A stretch of 25,393 bases of DNA from an uncultured Dorea sp. (lineage in GTDB: Bacteria; Bacillota_A; Clostridia; Lachnospirales; Lachnospiraceae), in the NCBI GenBank assembly GCA_910579015.1, contig CAJTRO010000022.1:1-25393 (forward strand), written 5' to 3'. Below are positions 1-7,410 of the stretch, one piece after another. Positions within the stretch are counted from its first letter, which is position 1. Each line of letters starts with the position of its first letter. The position numbers and the translations under genes were made by a program. The notes under the pieces are model-generated. The model searched no databases and was not told where the DNA came from. It was given only the letters and a program-made list of their open reading frames with translations.

Positions 1-21
1 TAAATGAAAAAGTCTTTTAAT

Positions 22-40
22 CCCCCATCTGAGATGGGGG
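22..40 (+). repeat. Left-end hairpin of the IS200-type element
   Basis: A 19-base perfect inverted repeat, CCCCCATCT-G-AGATGGGGG, gives 8 paired bases and a 3-base loop. It matches the right-end hairpin at 657-675 in all but the bases next to the loop. In this family TnpA binds such hairpins in single-stranded DNA at each end. Confidence 0.85.
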
Positions 41-77
41 AACAGGCAAAGCCGTAGCGGTGCGTGGAGTATAAAAA

Positions 78-130
78 CTCCTATGCTATAATGATATTGG
101 TTTCGCAGGCCATATCAAAAGCATAGGAGG
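78..130 (+). promoter_or_regulatory. tnpA control region: ribosome-binding-site stem and internal -10 box
   Basis: CTCCTATGCT (78-87) is the exact complement of AGCATAGGAG (120-129), which contains most of the ribosome binding site GGAGG (126-130), 8 bases before the ATG. A second stem, GATAT (93-97) with ATATC (112-116) extended by GG/CC at 99-100 and 110-111, nests inside it. A perfect TATAAT lies at 87-92, without a convincing -35 box. If transcription starts about 7 bases after that box, the native transcript lacks the 78-87 arm and leaves the site free, while transcripts entering from outside would hide it. Sequestration of the tnpA ribosome binding site is known for IS200; the promoter logic here is my inference. 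Confidence 0.65.
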
Positions 131-138
131 TATCCAAA

Positions 139-561
139 ATGGATAATCAAAGTATAACACACACAAGATGGAATTGCACCTATCATATTGTTTTTATACC
201 GAAGTATAGAAGAAAGATAATGTATGGAGAAACCAAAAAAGATTTGGTTGCAATCATCAAGAAGCTGTGTGAGATGAAACAGGTGGATCTAATTGATGGG
301 CGGGTATGCAAGGATCATATTCATATGTATGTTGCAATACCGCCGAAGATAAGCGTATCGGAATTCATGTCATATCTGAAAGGGAAGAGTACGCTGATGC
401 TTTTTGACAGGCATCCGGAGTACCGAACAAAATGGGGAGACAGGCATTTCTGGGCGCGAGGATACTATGTTTCGACAGTAGGGAATGTAAACGAAGAAAC
501 GATTTTGAAATATATTCAGGAACAGGAAGAGAACGACAAGCTGGAGGACGGAAGAAAGTAG
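139..561 (+). CDS. tnpA: IS200/IS605 family transposase TnpA
   Basis: This 140-residue protein has the usual length of TnpA of the Y1 HUH family, which cuts and joins single-stranded transposon ends through a tyrosine-DNA linkage. The HUH pair is H60-I-H62 in the stretch CKDHIHMYV. The likely catalytic tyrosine is Y125 in the C-terminal helix (LKYIQEQ), with Q128 as a probable metal ligand. The N-terminal YHIVFIPKYRRK stretch and the internal FWARGYYVSTVG block are typical of the family. The ATG is preceded by GGAGG at 8 bases. All key residues and the full length are present, so it may be active. Confidence 0.95.
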   Translation: MDNQSITHTRWNCTYHIVFIPKYRRKIMYGETKKDLVAIIKKLCEMKQVDLIDGRVCKDHIHMYVAIPPKISVSEFMSYLKGKSTLMLFDRHPEYRTKWGDRHFWARGYYVSTVGNVNEETILKYIQEQEENDKLEDGRK

Positions 562-583
562 GAGAGCCTTCTTTAGGAGGCAA

Positions 584-675
584 CCAGTAAAAATGGTACT
601 GCGAAATCCCGCCTCTGGCGGAACCAGAGAAATACCCCGGAGGGGTTAAAGTTAGACCCCCATTTGAAATGGGGG
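584..675 (+). repeat. Structured right end of the IS200-type element
   Basis: After the tnpA stop the element holds consecutive small hairpins: CTCTGG/CCAGAG (613-618 with 624-629), CCCC/GGGG (635-638 with 642-645), and the terminal hairpin CCCCCATTT/AAATGGGGG (657-675). The last is the TnpA recognition hairpin by analogy with the left end. The inner ones are unexplained. No T-tract follows, so they are not an ordinary terminator. Confidence 0.6.
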
Positions 676-749
676 TTGCTAATTAGAATCATTAATACTA
701 TATCATAAAAACAGATACATGTCCAAAGTGTAGATAGTCCAGTTTGGGT

Positions 750-758
750 ACGAGCACG
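750..758 (+). promoter_or_regulatory. Possible upstream auxiliary operator half-site of the sugar operon
   Basis: ACGAGCACG here is repeated exactly at 909-917, inside the operator-like inverted repeat next to the predicted transcription start. The two copies are 159 bases apart, a distance compatible with looping by a dimeric or tetrameric repressor. Only one half of the symmetric site is kept here, so this could be chance. The rest of 676-860 is AT-rich and shows no gene. Confidence 0.25.
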
Positions 759-860
759 CTTTCTATCATTATACTTGGTTAACAGGAAAATAAAAAGAAA
801 ATTTTGAAAATTGTAAGTATTCACTAAAATACCATATATAATTTTGTGGATTATTAGGGG

Positions 861-889
861 TTGAGTGTTAAAAAGAAACATGTTACCAT
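861..889 (+). promoter_or_regulatory. Predicted promoter of the sugar operon
   Basis: TTGAGT (861-866) and TACCAT (884-889) are separated by 17 bases, which fits a housekeeping sigma-A promoter. Start of transcription is expected near 896. It lies between the IS200 element and the first operon gene. Confidence 0.5.
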
Positions 890-902
890 AAATACAACAA
901 AT

Positions 903-917
903 TCGTGCACGAGCACG
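903..917 (+). promoter_or_regulatory. Operator-like inverted repeat at the sugar operon start
   Basis: TCGTGCACGA (903-912) is a perfect 10-base palindrome. It overlaps a longer symmetric element GTGC-ACGA-GCAC (905-916) with CG at its centre, a form often seen for LacI-family operators. It sits just after the predicted transcription start, where a bound repressor would block the promoter. No regulator gene for this operon is in the window. Confidence 0.45.
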
Positions 918-946
918 ATAATATGCACAGAGAAAGGAATGAAAAA

Positions 947-1813
947 ATGAAGTTTGGAACACTGTATTCATACTGGGGAAATGAATGGAAATGTGATTAT
1001 ATTGAGACGATGAAAAAGGTTTCTGATATCGGATTTGATATTTTAGAAGTAGGGGCGCAGCATCTGGTTGAGATGACAGACGGGCAGCTGGATGCGATGA
1101 GGCATACGGCAAGGGGACTGGGGCTTACGCTTACAGCCAATATAGGGCCGGCAAAGGATAAGGATCTTGCGTCGCCCGTACCAGAGGTCAGGGAGGCAGG
1201 CGTTAAGTACCTGATTGAGATTATGAAAGCAATGGATAAGATAGATTCGCGTTCTCTTGTGGGGGCGATGTATTCCTTCTGGCCCTGTGATTTTCAGAGT
1301 GTGGATAAGGAGGGAGCCTGGAAGAGAAGCATTGCTTCCATGAAGGAAGTGGCAGGGGCGGCGGAGGCTCTGGGGATTGAATGCTGTCAGGAGGTATTAA
1401 ACAGGTATGAGACATACATCATGACAGACTGTGAGGAGGGGCTTAGATATTGCGAGCTGGTGGGAAGCAGGAATGTACTGCTTCTTCTCGATACCTTCCA
1501 CATGAACATTGAGGAGGACAATATACCGGAAGCGATCCGAAAGGGCGGTGCAAGAATCGGGCATATCCATGTGGGCGAGGCAAACAGAAAGCTCCCGGGC
1601 ATGGGTTCGCTTCCCTGGAGAGAGATCGGGAGGGCGCTTAGAGATATCGGGTATGAGAAAGGTGTTGTGATGGAGCCGTTTTTGCTTCCGGGAGGCAAGG
1701 TGGCAGAAGATATAAAGGTGTGGAGAGATCTGGGAAATCATGCGGATGAAGGAATGCTTGATGGTTATATCAAGTCCTCTCTTGATTTCCTGAAGCATGA
1801 ATTTACATTTTGA
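947..1813 (+). CDS. D-psicose/D-tagatose 3-epimerase family protein
   Basis: The product is 288 residues, normal for the ketose 3-epimerase family, which swaps the C3 configuration of free ketohexoses (D-fructose/D-allulose, D-tagatose/D-sorbose) in a metal-dependent TIM barrel. The four expected metal ligands are in place: E149 (QEVLNR), D182 (LDTFHMNIEED), H208 (GHIHVGE) and E243 (MEPF). The blocks NRKLPG, PWREIG and DIKVWRDL are also characteristic. I chose ATG 947 because AAAGGA (933-938) lies 8 bases upstream; the reading frame stays open back to a GTG at 905, but that lies inside the operator region. It is the first gene of the operon. The exact sugar cannot be read from sequence. Confidence 0.9.
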   Translation: MKFGTLYSYWGNEWKCDYIETMKKVSDIGFDILEVGAQHLVEMTDGQLDAMRHTARGLGLTLTANIGPAKDKDLASPVPEVREAGVKYLIEIMKAMDKIDSRSLVGAMYSFWPCDFQSVDKEGAWKRSIASMKEVAGAAEALGIECCQEVLNRYETYIMTDCEEGLRYCELVGSRNVLLLLDTFHMNIEEDNIPEAIRKGGARIGHIHVGEANRKLPGMGSLPWREIGRALRDIGYEKGVVMEPFLLPGGKVAEDIKVWRDLGNHADEGMLDGYIKSSLDFLKHEFTF

Positions 1814-1836
1814 TTCGATTGAAGGGAGGAAGATGG

Positions 1837-2778
1837 ATGGCAGAAATCTGGGTTATGGGAGAGATGATCGTAGAGATCATGCGGACGGCTGAGAATGTGC
1901 CTCTTGATAAGGCCGGTTATTTCAAAGGACCGTTTCCAAGCGGAGCGCCTGCGATATTTATAGATACTGCGGCGCGTTTGGGGCATCAGGCCGGCATTAT
2001 AGGAGGCGTGGGGAAGGATGATTTTGGCAAGTGCCTGCTTAACAGGCTTGGAGCCGACGGGGTAGATATCAGCCAGGTTCTGGTGAATGAGAAGGTATCG
2101 ACGGGATGTGCGTTTGTTACATATTTTGAAGATGGTTCAAGGAAATTTATTTTTCATATCGGAAATACGCCTGCGGCAGAAGCAAAAGCTCCAAAAAAGG
2201 ACATACTAAGAGGTGTGAGATACTTTCATGTTATGGGATGTTCTCTGGCGTCGGATCTGGGATTTGCAGATGAGATCTTAAAGACGGTAAAGCTTGCGAA
2301 AGAGCTGGGCGCAAAGATATCCTTCGATCCGAATGTCAGACCGGAGCTTATGGGAAATGAAAGGGCGGCTGAGATCATAGAAGAAATTCTGGAACTTACG
2401 AATGTATTTCTTCCGGGGAGGGAAGAGCTCATGATGCTTATGAAGAAGGAGAGCCTGGAAGAAGCAGTCCGTGTCTGTCTGGAAAAGGAGAATATGGAGA
2501 TCCTTGCGCTAAAGAGAGGCGCGAAGGGCTGTATTGTCTATACAAGAGACGAGGTGATAGAGGCGGGGGCGTATCACGTCACACCTGTAGACGCAACAGG
2601 AGCGGGAGACTGCTTTGACGGGGCATTTATCTGCGGACTGCTGGAGGGAAGAAGTCTCCTGGAGACGATAAAGATGGCGTCGGCGGCAGGCGCGCTTAAT
2701 ACGGCGGCGTTCGGGCCGATGGAAGGAAATATTTCGACGGAAAGTATTCGGAAGATGACAGAGGAGGAGACGATATGA
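1837..2778 (+). CDS. PfkB-family carbohydrate kinase
   Basis: This 313-residue protein belongs to the ribokinase/PfkB fold, which transfers phosphate from ATP to a sugar or nucleoside hydroxyl. Seen here are the N-terminal GGVGKDDFG block (56-64) and the C-terminal DATGAGDCFDGAF signature, with the catalytic base at D258. The start is ATG 1837, 6 bases after GGGAGGA (1824-1830); an upstream in-frame TTG at 1810 lacks such a site and overlaps the previous stop. Following a 3-epimerase, it probably phosphorylates the ketose entering this pathway, for example to a ketose 1- or 6-phosphate; the substrate and position are inference. It overlaps the next gene by 4 bases (ATGA). Confidence 0.88.
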   Translation: MAEIWVMGEMIVEIMRTAENVPLDKAGYFKGPFPSGAPAIFIDTAARLGHQAGIIGGVGKDDFGKCLLNRLGADGVDISQVLVNEKVSTGCAFVTYFEDGSRKFIFHIGNTPAAEAKAPKKDILRGVRYFHVMGCSLASDLGFADEILKTVKLAKELGAKISFDPNVRPELMGNERAAEIIEEILELTNVFLPGREELMMLMKKESLEEAVRVCLEKENMEILALKRGAKGCIVYTRDEVIEAGAYHVTPVDATGAGDCFDGAFICGLLEGRSLLETIKMASAAGALNTAAFGPMEGNISTESIRKMTEEETI

Positions 2779-3893
2779 GAAAGGTGAGTATTGGAGTGGC
2801 CGGACTGGGATTTGGTAAAGAGTTTGCATCTATTTACTGCGACCACCCGGATGTGGATAAGGTTGCGATCTGTACGAGGAATCCTGAGACGCTTCATGCA
2901 GTGGGAGATGAGCTTGGGATCTGCAAGGAACTCAGATTTACAGATTATGATGAAATGATCGCGCTTGAGGAACTGGATGCAGTCCATATAGTGACGCCGA
3001 TAAAGGAGCATTATCCTCAGACCATAAGGGCGCTTGAGGCAGGGAAGCATACGGCATGTACCGTACCTATGGCCACAACGCTTGAGGAACTCAGGGACAT
3101 TATACGTACAGCAAAGGAAAATAATAAAATATACACGATGATGGAGACTTCATTGTATACAAGGGAATATCTGTATGTGAAAGAGTTGAGGGACAGCGGA
3201 AAGCTTGGACGTATCCAGTATCTGAAGGGCGACCATATGCAGAATATGTCGCTGGATGGATGGGGAGATTACTGGCAGGGATTTCCGCCCTTCTGGTATG
3301 GAACTCATGTGATGTCGCCGATCCTGGATCTGTCCGGCACAGTGGCAGAAAGTGTACGCTGTTTAGGAAGCGGGCGGGTAAGCGAAGAGCGTGCGAAAAA
3401 TTACGGATGTCCTTACGCTGTGGAGACGGCGACGTTCAGGCTTAAGAACAGTGATGTTGTGGCGGAGGCACACCGCTGTCTGTTTGAGACTATTAGGCAG
3501 GTACGGGAATGTTTTGACGTATATGGAGATAAGATGTCCTTTGAATGGGAGCCTGCGGTAGATGAGGGGCATACATTGTTTACAGGAATCGACGATCATG
3601 AAAGGTTTACCGCACCGGATACGGCCGAAAGACTTCCAAGGGAAATACAGAAATATACGCTCCGTTCTGCGATCGTTGATCCTGACCAGCCGTCGTTCAT
3701 CCAGGGAAGCGGGCACGGCGGTTCACATCCGCATCTGTGCCACGAATTTGTGAGGGCGGTTGTAGAGGAAAGACAGCCGTATATGGACGCGGTGCGCTCT
3801 GCGAATTATACGGCGGCGGGGATCTGTGCGCAGGAGTCGGCCTTTCAAGATGGAGAGGAAGTAAAGATCCCGGATTTTAACGAGGAGTTTTGA
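2775..3893 (+). CDS. Gfo/Idh/MocA family oxidoreductase (atypical motif)
   Basis: The 372-residue protein has an N-terminal Rossmann domain with GVAGLGFG (7-14), followed by the usual alpha/beta domain. This family oxidises or reduces sugars, inositols and related compounds with NAD(P). Where most members have an EKP motif whose lysine takes part in catalysis, this one reads CTVPMA (95-100), with no lysine. A histidine-containing segment (YGTHVMSPILDL) marks the second domain. The start codon overlaps the kinase stop as ATGA, indicating translational coupling. It may interconvert the transported sugar or an inhibitor-like derivative, or may have lost dehydrogenase activity; neither can be decided here. 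Confidence 0.85.
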   Translation: MRKVSIGVAGLGFGKEFASIYCDHPDVDKVAICTRNPETLHAVGDELGICKELRFTDYDEMIALEELDAVHIVTPIKEHYPQTIRALEAGKHTACTVPMATTLEELRDIIRTAKENNKIYTMMETSLYTREYLYVKELRDSGKLGRIQYLKGDHMQNMSLDGWGDYWQGFPPFWYGTHVMSPILDLSGTVAESVRCLGSGRVSEERAKNYGCPYAVETATFRLKNSDVVAEAHRCLFETIRQVRECFDVYGDKMSFEWEPAVDEGHTLFTGIDDHERFTAPDTAERLPREIQKYTLRSAIVDPDQPSFIQGSGHGGSHPHLCHEFVRAVVEERQPYMDAVRSANYTAAGICAQESAFQDGEEVKIPDFNEEF

Positions 3894-3912
3894 ATCTGCG
3901 GGGAGGAAGGGC

Positions 3913-5409
3913 ATGGAATTACTATTAAGAATGCAGAATATCAGTAAGTCCTTTGGGACTAACCAGGTCCTCAGGGAGGTTCAGTTTGAACTTAGAGCCG
4001 GCGAGGTCCATGCGTTGATCGGCGAGAACGGCGCCGGCAAATCCACGCTCATGAAGATTCTGATGGGAATATATTCTGCGGACAGTGGAAGGATTACTGT
4101 TTTCGGGAAAGAACAGACCTTTGAAAGTCCGTCGCAGGCGTTACACGCCAAGGTTGCAATGATCCACCAGGAGCTGAATCCGATCATGGAGCTTTCTGTC
4201 GCAGAAAATATTTTCATGGGGAAGGAAGAACGAAGAGGAATTTTTGTGGATAAGAAAAAGCAGGAGGAGAAGACTAGGGAATATCTGGGTATGCTGGGAG
4301 TAGAGATACCGCCGGGAACGTTGATGAAGGAGCTGAACGTATCAGAGATGCAGATGGTTGAGATCGCGAAGGCGCTGTCGTATGGGGCCCGGATCATAAT
4401 CATGGACGAGCCTACTTCGGCAATTACAGACTCCGAAGTTGAAAAGCTGTTTGGAAATATCAGGAAGCTTAAGGAACAGGGGGCAGGAATCGTCTATATT
4501 TCCCATAAGATGAACGAGCTATTTGAGATCTCTGACCGGATTACCGTATTCAGGGACGGACAATATACGGTGACGGCTGAAACAAAGAATGTCACGCCGC
4601 AGCGGCTGATCAAGGCAATGGTGGGAAGGGAGATTAACGAAATCTATCCAGAGCATAAGAGCCATGCAGGGGAAACGCTTCTTTCCGTGAAGAATGCCGG
4701 CCGTGAGGGAGAATTTAAAGATATAAGCTTTGAACTGCACAGAGGGGAGAAGCTTGGGATCGCAGGTCTTATGGGCGCGGGGCGCACAGAGCTTGTGATG
4801 GCCTTGTTTGGTGCGAGGAAGCTGACAGGGGGAAGTGTGGAGATAAAAGGAGAAGCGGTGGATATCAGAACGCCCAGGGACGCGATCAGGCGGAAGATCG
4901 CACTGGTGACAGAAGACCGTAAGCTGTATGGCTTGAATCTTATTGGCTGTGTCGGGGATAATATCGTGTCGGTTGTGGAACGGAAATATTCGAAAGGAAT
5001 CTTCCACAACAGAAGAAAGTGTAACGGTCTTGCAGAGGATATGGTGAAGCGGCTGAGTATTAAGGTGACAGGGATCCGGCAGATCACAGGAAGCCTTTCA
5101 GGCGGAAACCAGCAGAAGGTGGTTCTGGCCAAATGGCTTCTGAATGAACCAGATATCATAATATTTGACGAACCTACACGGGGAATCGACGTGGGAGCAA
5201 AGACAGAGATCTATAAGATCATAGAAGAACTGGCCTGTGAAGGTAAAGGGATCATTATCATTTCCTCTGAGATGCCGGAGTTGATCGGGTTAAGCCACAG
5301 GATGATCGTCCTCCACGAAGGGCGGATGACAGGCGGGCTTGATATAGATGAACTGACGCAGGAAAATATTATGACACTGGCGTCAGGCTGTGGGAAGGGG
5401 GATGCATAG
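3913..5409 (+). CDS. Sugar ABC importer ATP-binding protein (RbsA/XylG/MglA type)
   Basis: The 498 residues form two fused ABC domains, as in ribose, xylose and galactose importers. Domain 1 has Walker A GENGAGKST (37-45), a degenerate signature VSEMQ (143-147) and Walker B IIIMDEP (161-167). Domain 2 has the altered Walker A GLMGAGRT (285-292) typical of the family, signature LSGGNQ (395-400) and Walker B IIIFDEP (416-422). It powers sugar uptake together with the permease and binding protein that follow. The ATG is preceded by GGGGAGGAAGGG. The stop overlaps the start of the permease gene by one base. Confidence 0.95.
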   Translation: MELLLRMQNISKSFGTNQVLREVQFELRAGEVHALIGENGAGKSTLMKILMGIYSADSGRITVFGKEQTFESPSQALHAKVAMIHQELNPIMELSVAENIFMGKEERRGIFVDKKKQEEKTREYLGMLGVEIPPGTLMKELNVSEMQMVEIAKALSYGARIIIMDEPTSAITDSEVEKLFGNIRKLKEQGAGIVYISHKMNELFEISDRITVFRDGQYTVTAETKNVTPQRLIKAMVGREINEIYPEHKSHAGETLLSVKNAGREGEFKDISFELHRGEKLGIAGLMGAGRTELVMALFGARKLTGGSVEIKGEAVDIRTPRDAIRRKIALVTEDRKLYGLNLIGCVGDNIVSVVERKYSKGIFHNRRKCNGLAEDMVKRLSIKVTGIRQITGSLSGGNQQKVVLAKWLLNEPDIIIFDEPTRGIDVGAKTEIYKIIEELACEGKGIIIISSEMPELIGLSHRMIVLHEGRMTGGLDIDELTQENIMTLASGCGKGDA

Positions 5410-6362
5410 TGACAAGGATTGATAAAAGAAGCCTTCAGGAATTCTTTAAAAGGACAGGAATACTATGGGTGATGGTCGTGTTGATCATAGTTATGTCTGT
5501 TATGAGCCCGACATTTTTTACGAGCAGGAATCTGCTCAATGTAGTGAAGCAGGCGTCTATTACGAGTATTATCGGTGTCGGCATGACTTTTGTGTTGATC
5601 ACAGGAGGGATAGACCTTTCCGTGGGCTCTGTTATGGCGCTCTCCGGGACGCTGGCGGCATCAGTGGCGGCCGCGGATAAGAATTTGCCCGTCTTCGCCG
5701 CTATCTTAGCGGGAGCGGGGCTTGGAACTTTATGCGGTCTGATCAATGGGATCGGAGTATCCTATATTGGCTTCCCGCCATTTATCATGACGCTTGGCAT
5801 GATGACGATTGCCAGAGGAATACCCCTGGTATATACGAACGGTACGCCGATCTTCGGACTGTCGGATTCGTTTAATGCGCTGGCCAATTCAAGGCTCCTG
5901 GGGATTCCCACACTTGTATATTACATGGTTGTGTTCAGCGCGGCCGGTTATATCATTCTCAGCCGGACGGTACTTGGAAGACAGATTTACGGCATCGGGG
6001 GAAATGAAGAGGCGGCCAGGCTGAGCGGGGTTGCGACAGCGAAGCTTAAAATGCTCGTGTATGTGTTCAGTGGTTTTCTCTCGGGTATCGCAGGGATTTT
6101 AATCTGTTCCCGTATCACGTCCGGGAATGGAACGGTGGCTCAAGGGTATGAGATGAATGCAATCTCGGCCGCGGTGATCGGCGGGGTAAGTATGACCGGA
6201 GGTTACGGGAGCGTGCTTGGAATGGTTGTCGGAGCCATGATTCTGACGATCATACAGAACAGCTTTGACATCATGGGGGTTAATTCATTTTATCAGGATA
6301 TCATTAAAGGAATTATTATCTTACTTGCCGTATTCTTAGATCTTCGGGGCAAGAAGAAATAA
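5409..6362 (+). CDS. Sugar ABC importer permease (RbsC type)
   Basis: This 317-residue, strongly hydrophobic protein matches ribose-type permeases. It has an N-terminal cytoplasmic stretch, then about eight to ten membrane segments. The blocks GVGMTFVLITGGIDLSVGS (about 56-74) and IYGIGGNEEAARLSG are family hallmarks. It should form the membrane channel that works with the fused ATPase. The start is a GTG in TAGTG, overlapping the previous stop, with a G-rich tract 9 bases upstream. This arrangement implies translation coupled to the ATPase gene. Confidence 0.93.
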   Translation: MTRIDKRSLQEFFKRTGILWVMVVLIIVMSVMSPTFFTSRNLLNVVKQASITSIIGVGMTFVLITGGIDLSVGSVMALSGTLAASVAAADKNLPVFAAILAGAGLGTLCGLINGIGVSYIGFPPFIMTLGMMTIARGIPLVYTNGTPIFGLSDSFNALANSRLLGIPTLVYYMVVFSAAGYIILSRTVLGRQIYGIGGNEEAARLSGVATAKLKMLVYVFSGFLSGIAGILICSRITSGNGTVAQGYEMNAISAAVIGGVSMTGGYGSVLGMVVGAMILTIIQNSFDIMGVNSFYQDIIKGIIILLAVFLDLRGKKK

Positions 6363-6425
6363 TAGATTACATTCAGGCGGAAGGAACAAGAATTAAAAGA
6401 ACAAGAATTTTAAGGAGGAAGAGAA

Positions 6426-7400
6426 ATGAAGAAAAAGGTTTTAAAAGCGTTGTTGTGTATCGCGATGGCGGCGGCTATGGTCATGGGATGTACATCCGAG
6501 AAGGCGCCGGAAGGTGAAAGCGGGAGTAAAGGTGAAGCGTCAGAGGATAATGGAAGCGGAAAGGTATTCATGACGGTCAGCAACCAGCAGAATGAATTTA
6601 TGGTAGGAATGGGCGAGAGCTTTAAAGAGGTCGGGAAGACGGCAGGCTATGACGTACAGCTTATGGATGCGGATCTTGACGCGGCCAAGCAGGTTTCGCA
6701 GATTGAGACGGCGATCGCAGAGGGAGCGGAGGCGATCCTCATCGAGCCGTGCAGTGTCGACGGACTTACCTCCGGGCTTGAGGCGGCGCATGAGGCAGGT
6801 ATCCCGCTCTTTATCATCCATAATAATGTGTCGGCGGAGGATCTGATCACGTCCTTGATCCATGTAGATGTCCAGCAGGGCGGCGAGCTTAAGATGGAGC
6901 AGGTTATGAAGGATATCGGAGGAAAAGGAGATATTGCCATCATGACGGGTACGCTCGGACAGGATACGACAAATCAGATCTGCGACGGATATGATAAGGT
7001 TCTTGACGCTTATCCGGATGTAAACGTAGTATTTGAGGGCGCCGGCAACTGGGGAGCGACAGATGCGGCTCCGCTTGCAGAGAACTGGCTGGCATCAGGC
7101 AAGAACATTGACGCTATTGTGTGCAATAACGACGGCATGGCTCTGGGTGTACTGCCGGTATTAAAGACCGCAGATAAGACGGGAGAAATCCTTGTGTATG
7201 GCCTTGACGCGACGAATGAAGGAGTGAAGGCTGTAAAAGAAGGAACTATGGCCGCGACTATTTTCGTGGACGCCCATGCGGAGATTGAAAAGGCATTTGA
7301 GATGCTCGAGGACATAAAAGCGGGCAGGGAAGTCGAAAAGGAATATAAGGTTCCATCTGTACTGGTTACAAAAGACAATGTAGATGAATACATGGATTAG
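6426..7400 (+). CDS. Sugar ABC importer substrate-binding lipoprotein (RbsB type)
   Basis: The 324-residue protein starts with a lipoprotein signal: a KKK n-region, a hydrophobic stretch and the lipobox V19-M-G-C22. A low-complexity linker rich in E, G and S follows. The mature part is a periplasmic-binding-protein type 1 fold (AEAILIEPCS, VCNNDGMALGV, LVYGLDATNEG), as in ribose and other monosaccharide binders. Anchored outside the membrane, it would deliver the ketose to the permease. AAGGAGGAAGAG gives a strong ribosome binding site. Unusually, it lies after the ATPase and permease genes, behind a 63-base gap without a recognisable hairpin, so it depends on the same operon transcript. Confidence 0.93.
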   Translation: MKKKVLKALLCIAMAAAMVMGCTSEKAPEGESGSKGEASEDNGSGKVFMTVSNQQNEFMVGMGESFKEVGKTAGYDVQLMDADLDAAKQVSQIETAIAEGAEAILIEPCSVDGLTSGLEAAHEAGIPLFIIHNNVSAEDLITSLIHVDVQQGGELKMEQVMKDIGGKGDIAIMTGTLGQDTTNQICDGYDKVLDAYPDVNVVFEGAGNWGATDAAPLAENWLASGKNIDAIVCNNDGMALGVLPVLKTADKTGEILVYGLDATNEGVKAVKEGTMAATIFVDAHAEIEKAFEMLEDIKAGREVEKEYKVPSVLVTKDNVDEYMD

Positions 7401-7410
7401 GCGGCGTAAT

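Larger units (their letters stand above)
22..675 (+). mobile_element. IS200-type insertion sequence (minimal extent)
   Basis: A single HUH transposase gene (139-561) lies between two near-identical hairpins, 22-40 (CCCCCATCT/AGATGGGGG) and 657-675 (CCCCCATTT/AAATGGGGG). IS200/IS605 elements carry such subterminal hairpins instead of inverted terminal repeats, and move as single strands without making target duplications. Cleavage sites in this family lie some bases outside the hairpins, so the true ends are probably about positions 1-15 and 680-690; I cannot fix them without an empty site. No tnpB is present, which makes this IS200-like rather than IS605-like. It sits directly upstream of the sugar operon promoter. 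Confidence 0.88.

Noticed and set aside
905..946. N-terminal extension of the epimerase starting at a GTG
   Set aside because: It would place 14 residues over the operator region, has no ribosome binding site, and the family starts at the MKFGTLY position with metal ligands in matching register.
573..1112. A 179-residue reading frame on the minus strand across the IS200 right end and the start of the epimerase gene
   Set aside because: It spans the element boundary and the sugar promoter, has low-complexity hydrophobic content without a recognisable fold, and opposes a clear gene.
6363..6425. Direct repeat AACAAGAATT in the gap before the binding-protein gene
   Set aside because: The two short AT-rich copies do not form a hairpin and show no promoter pair; more likely chance.
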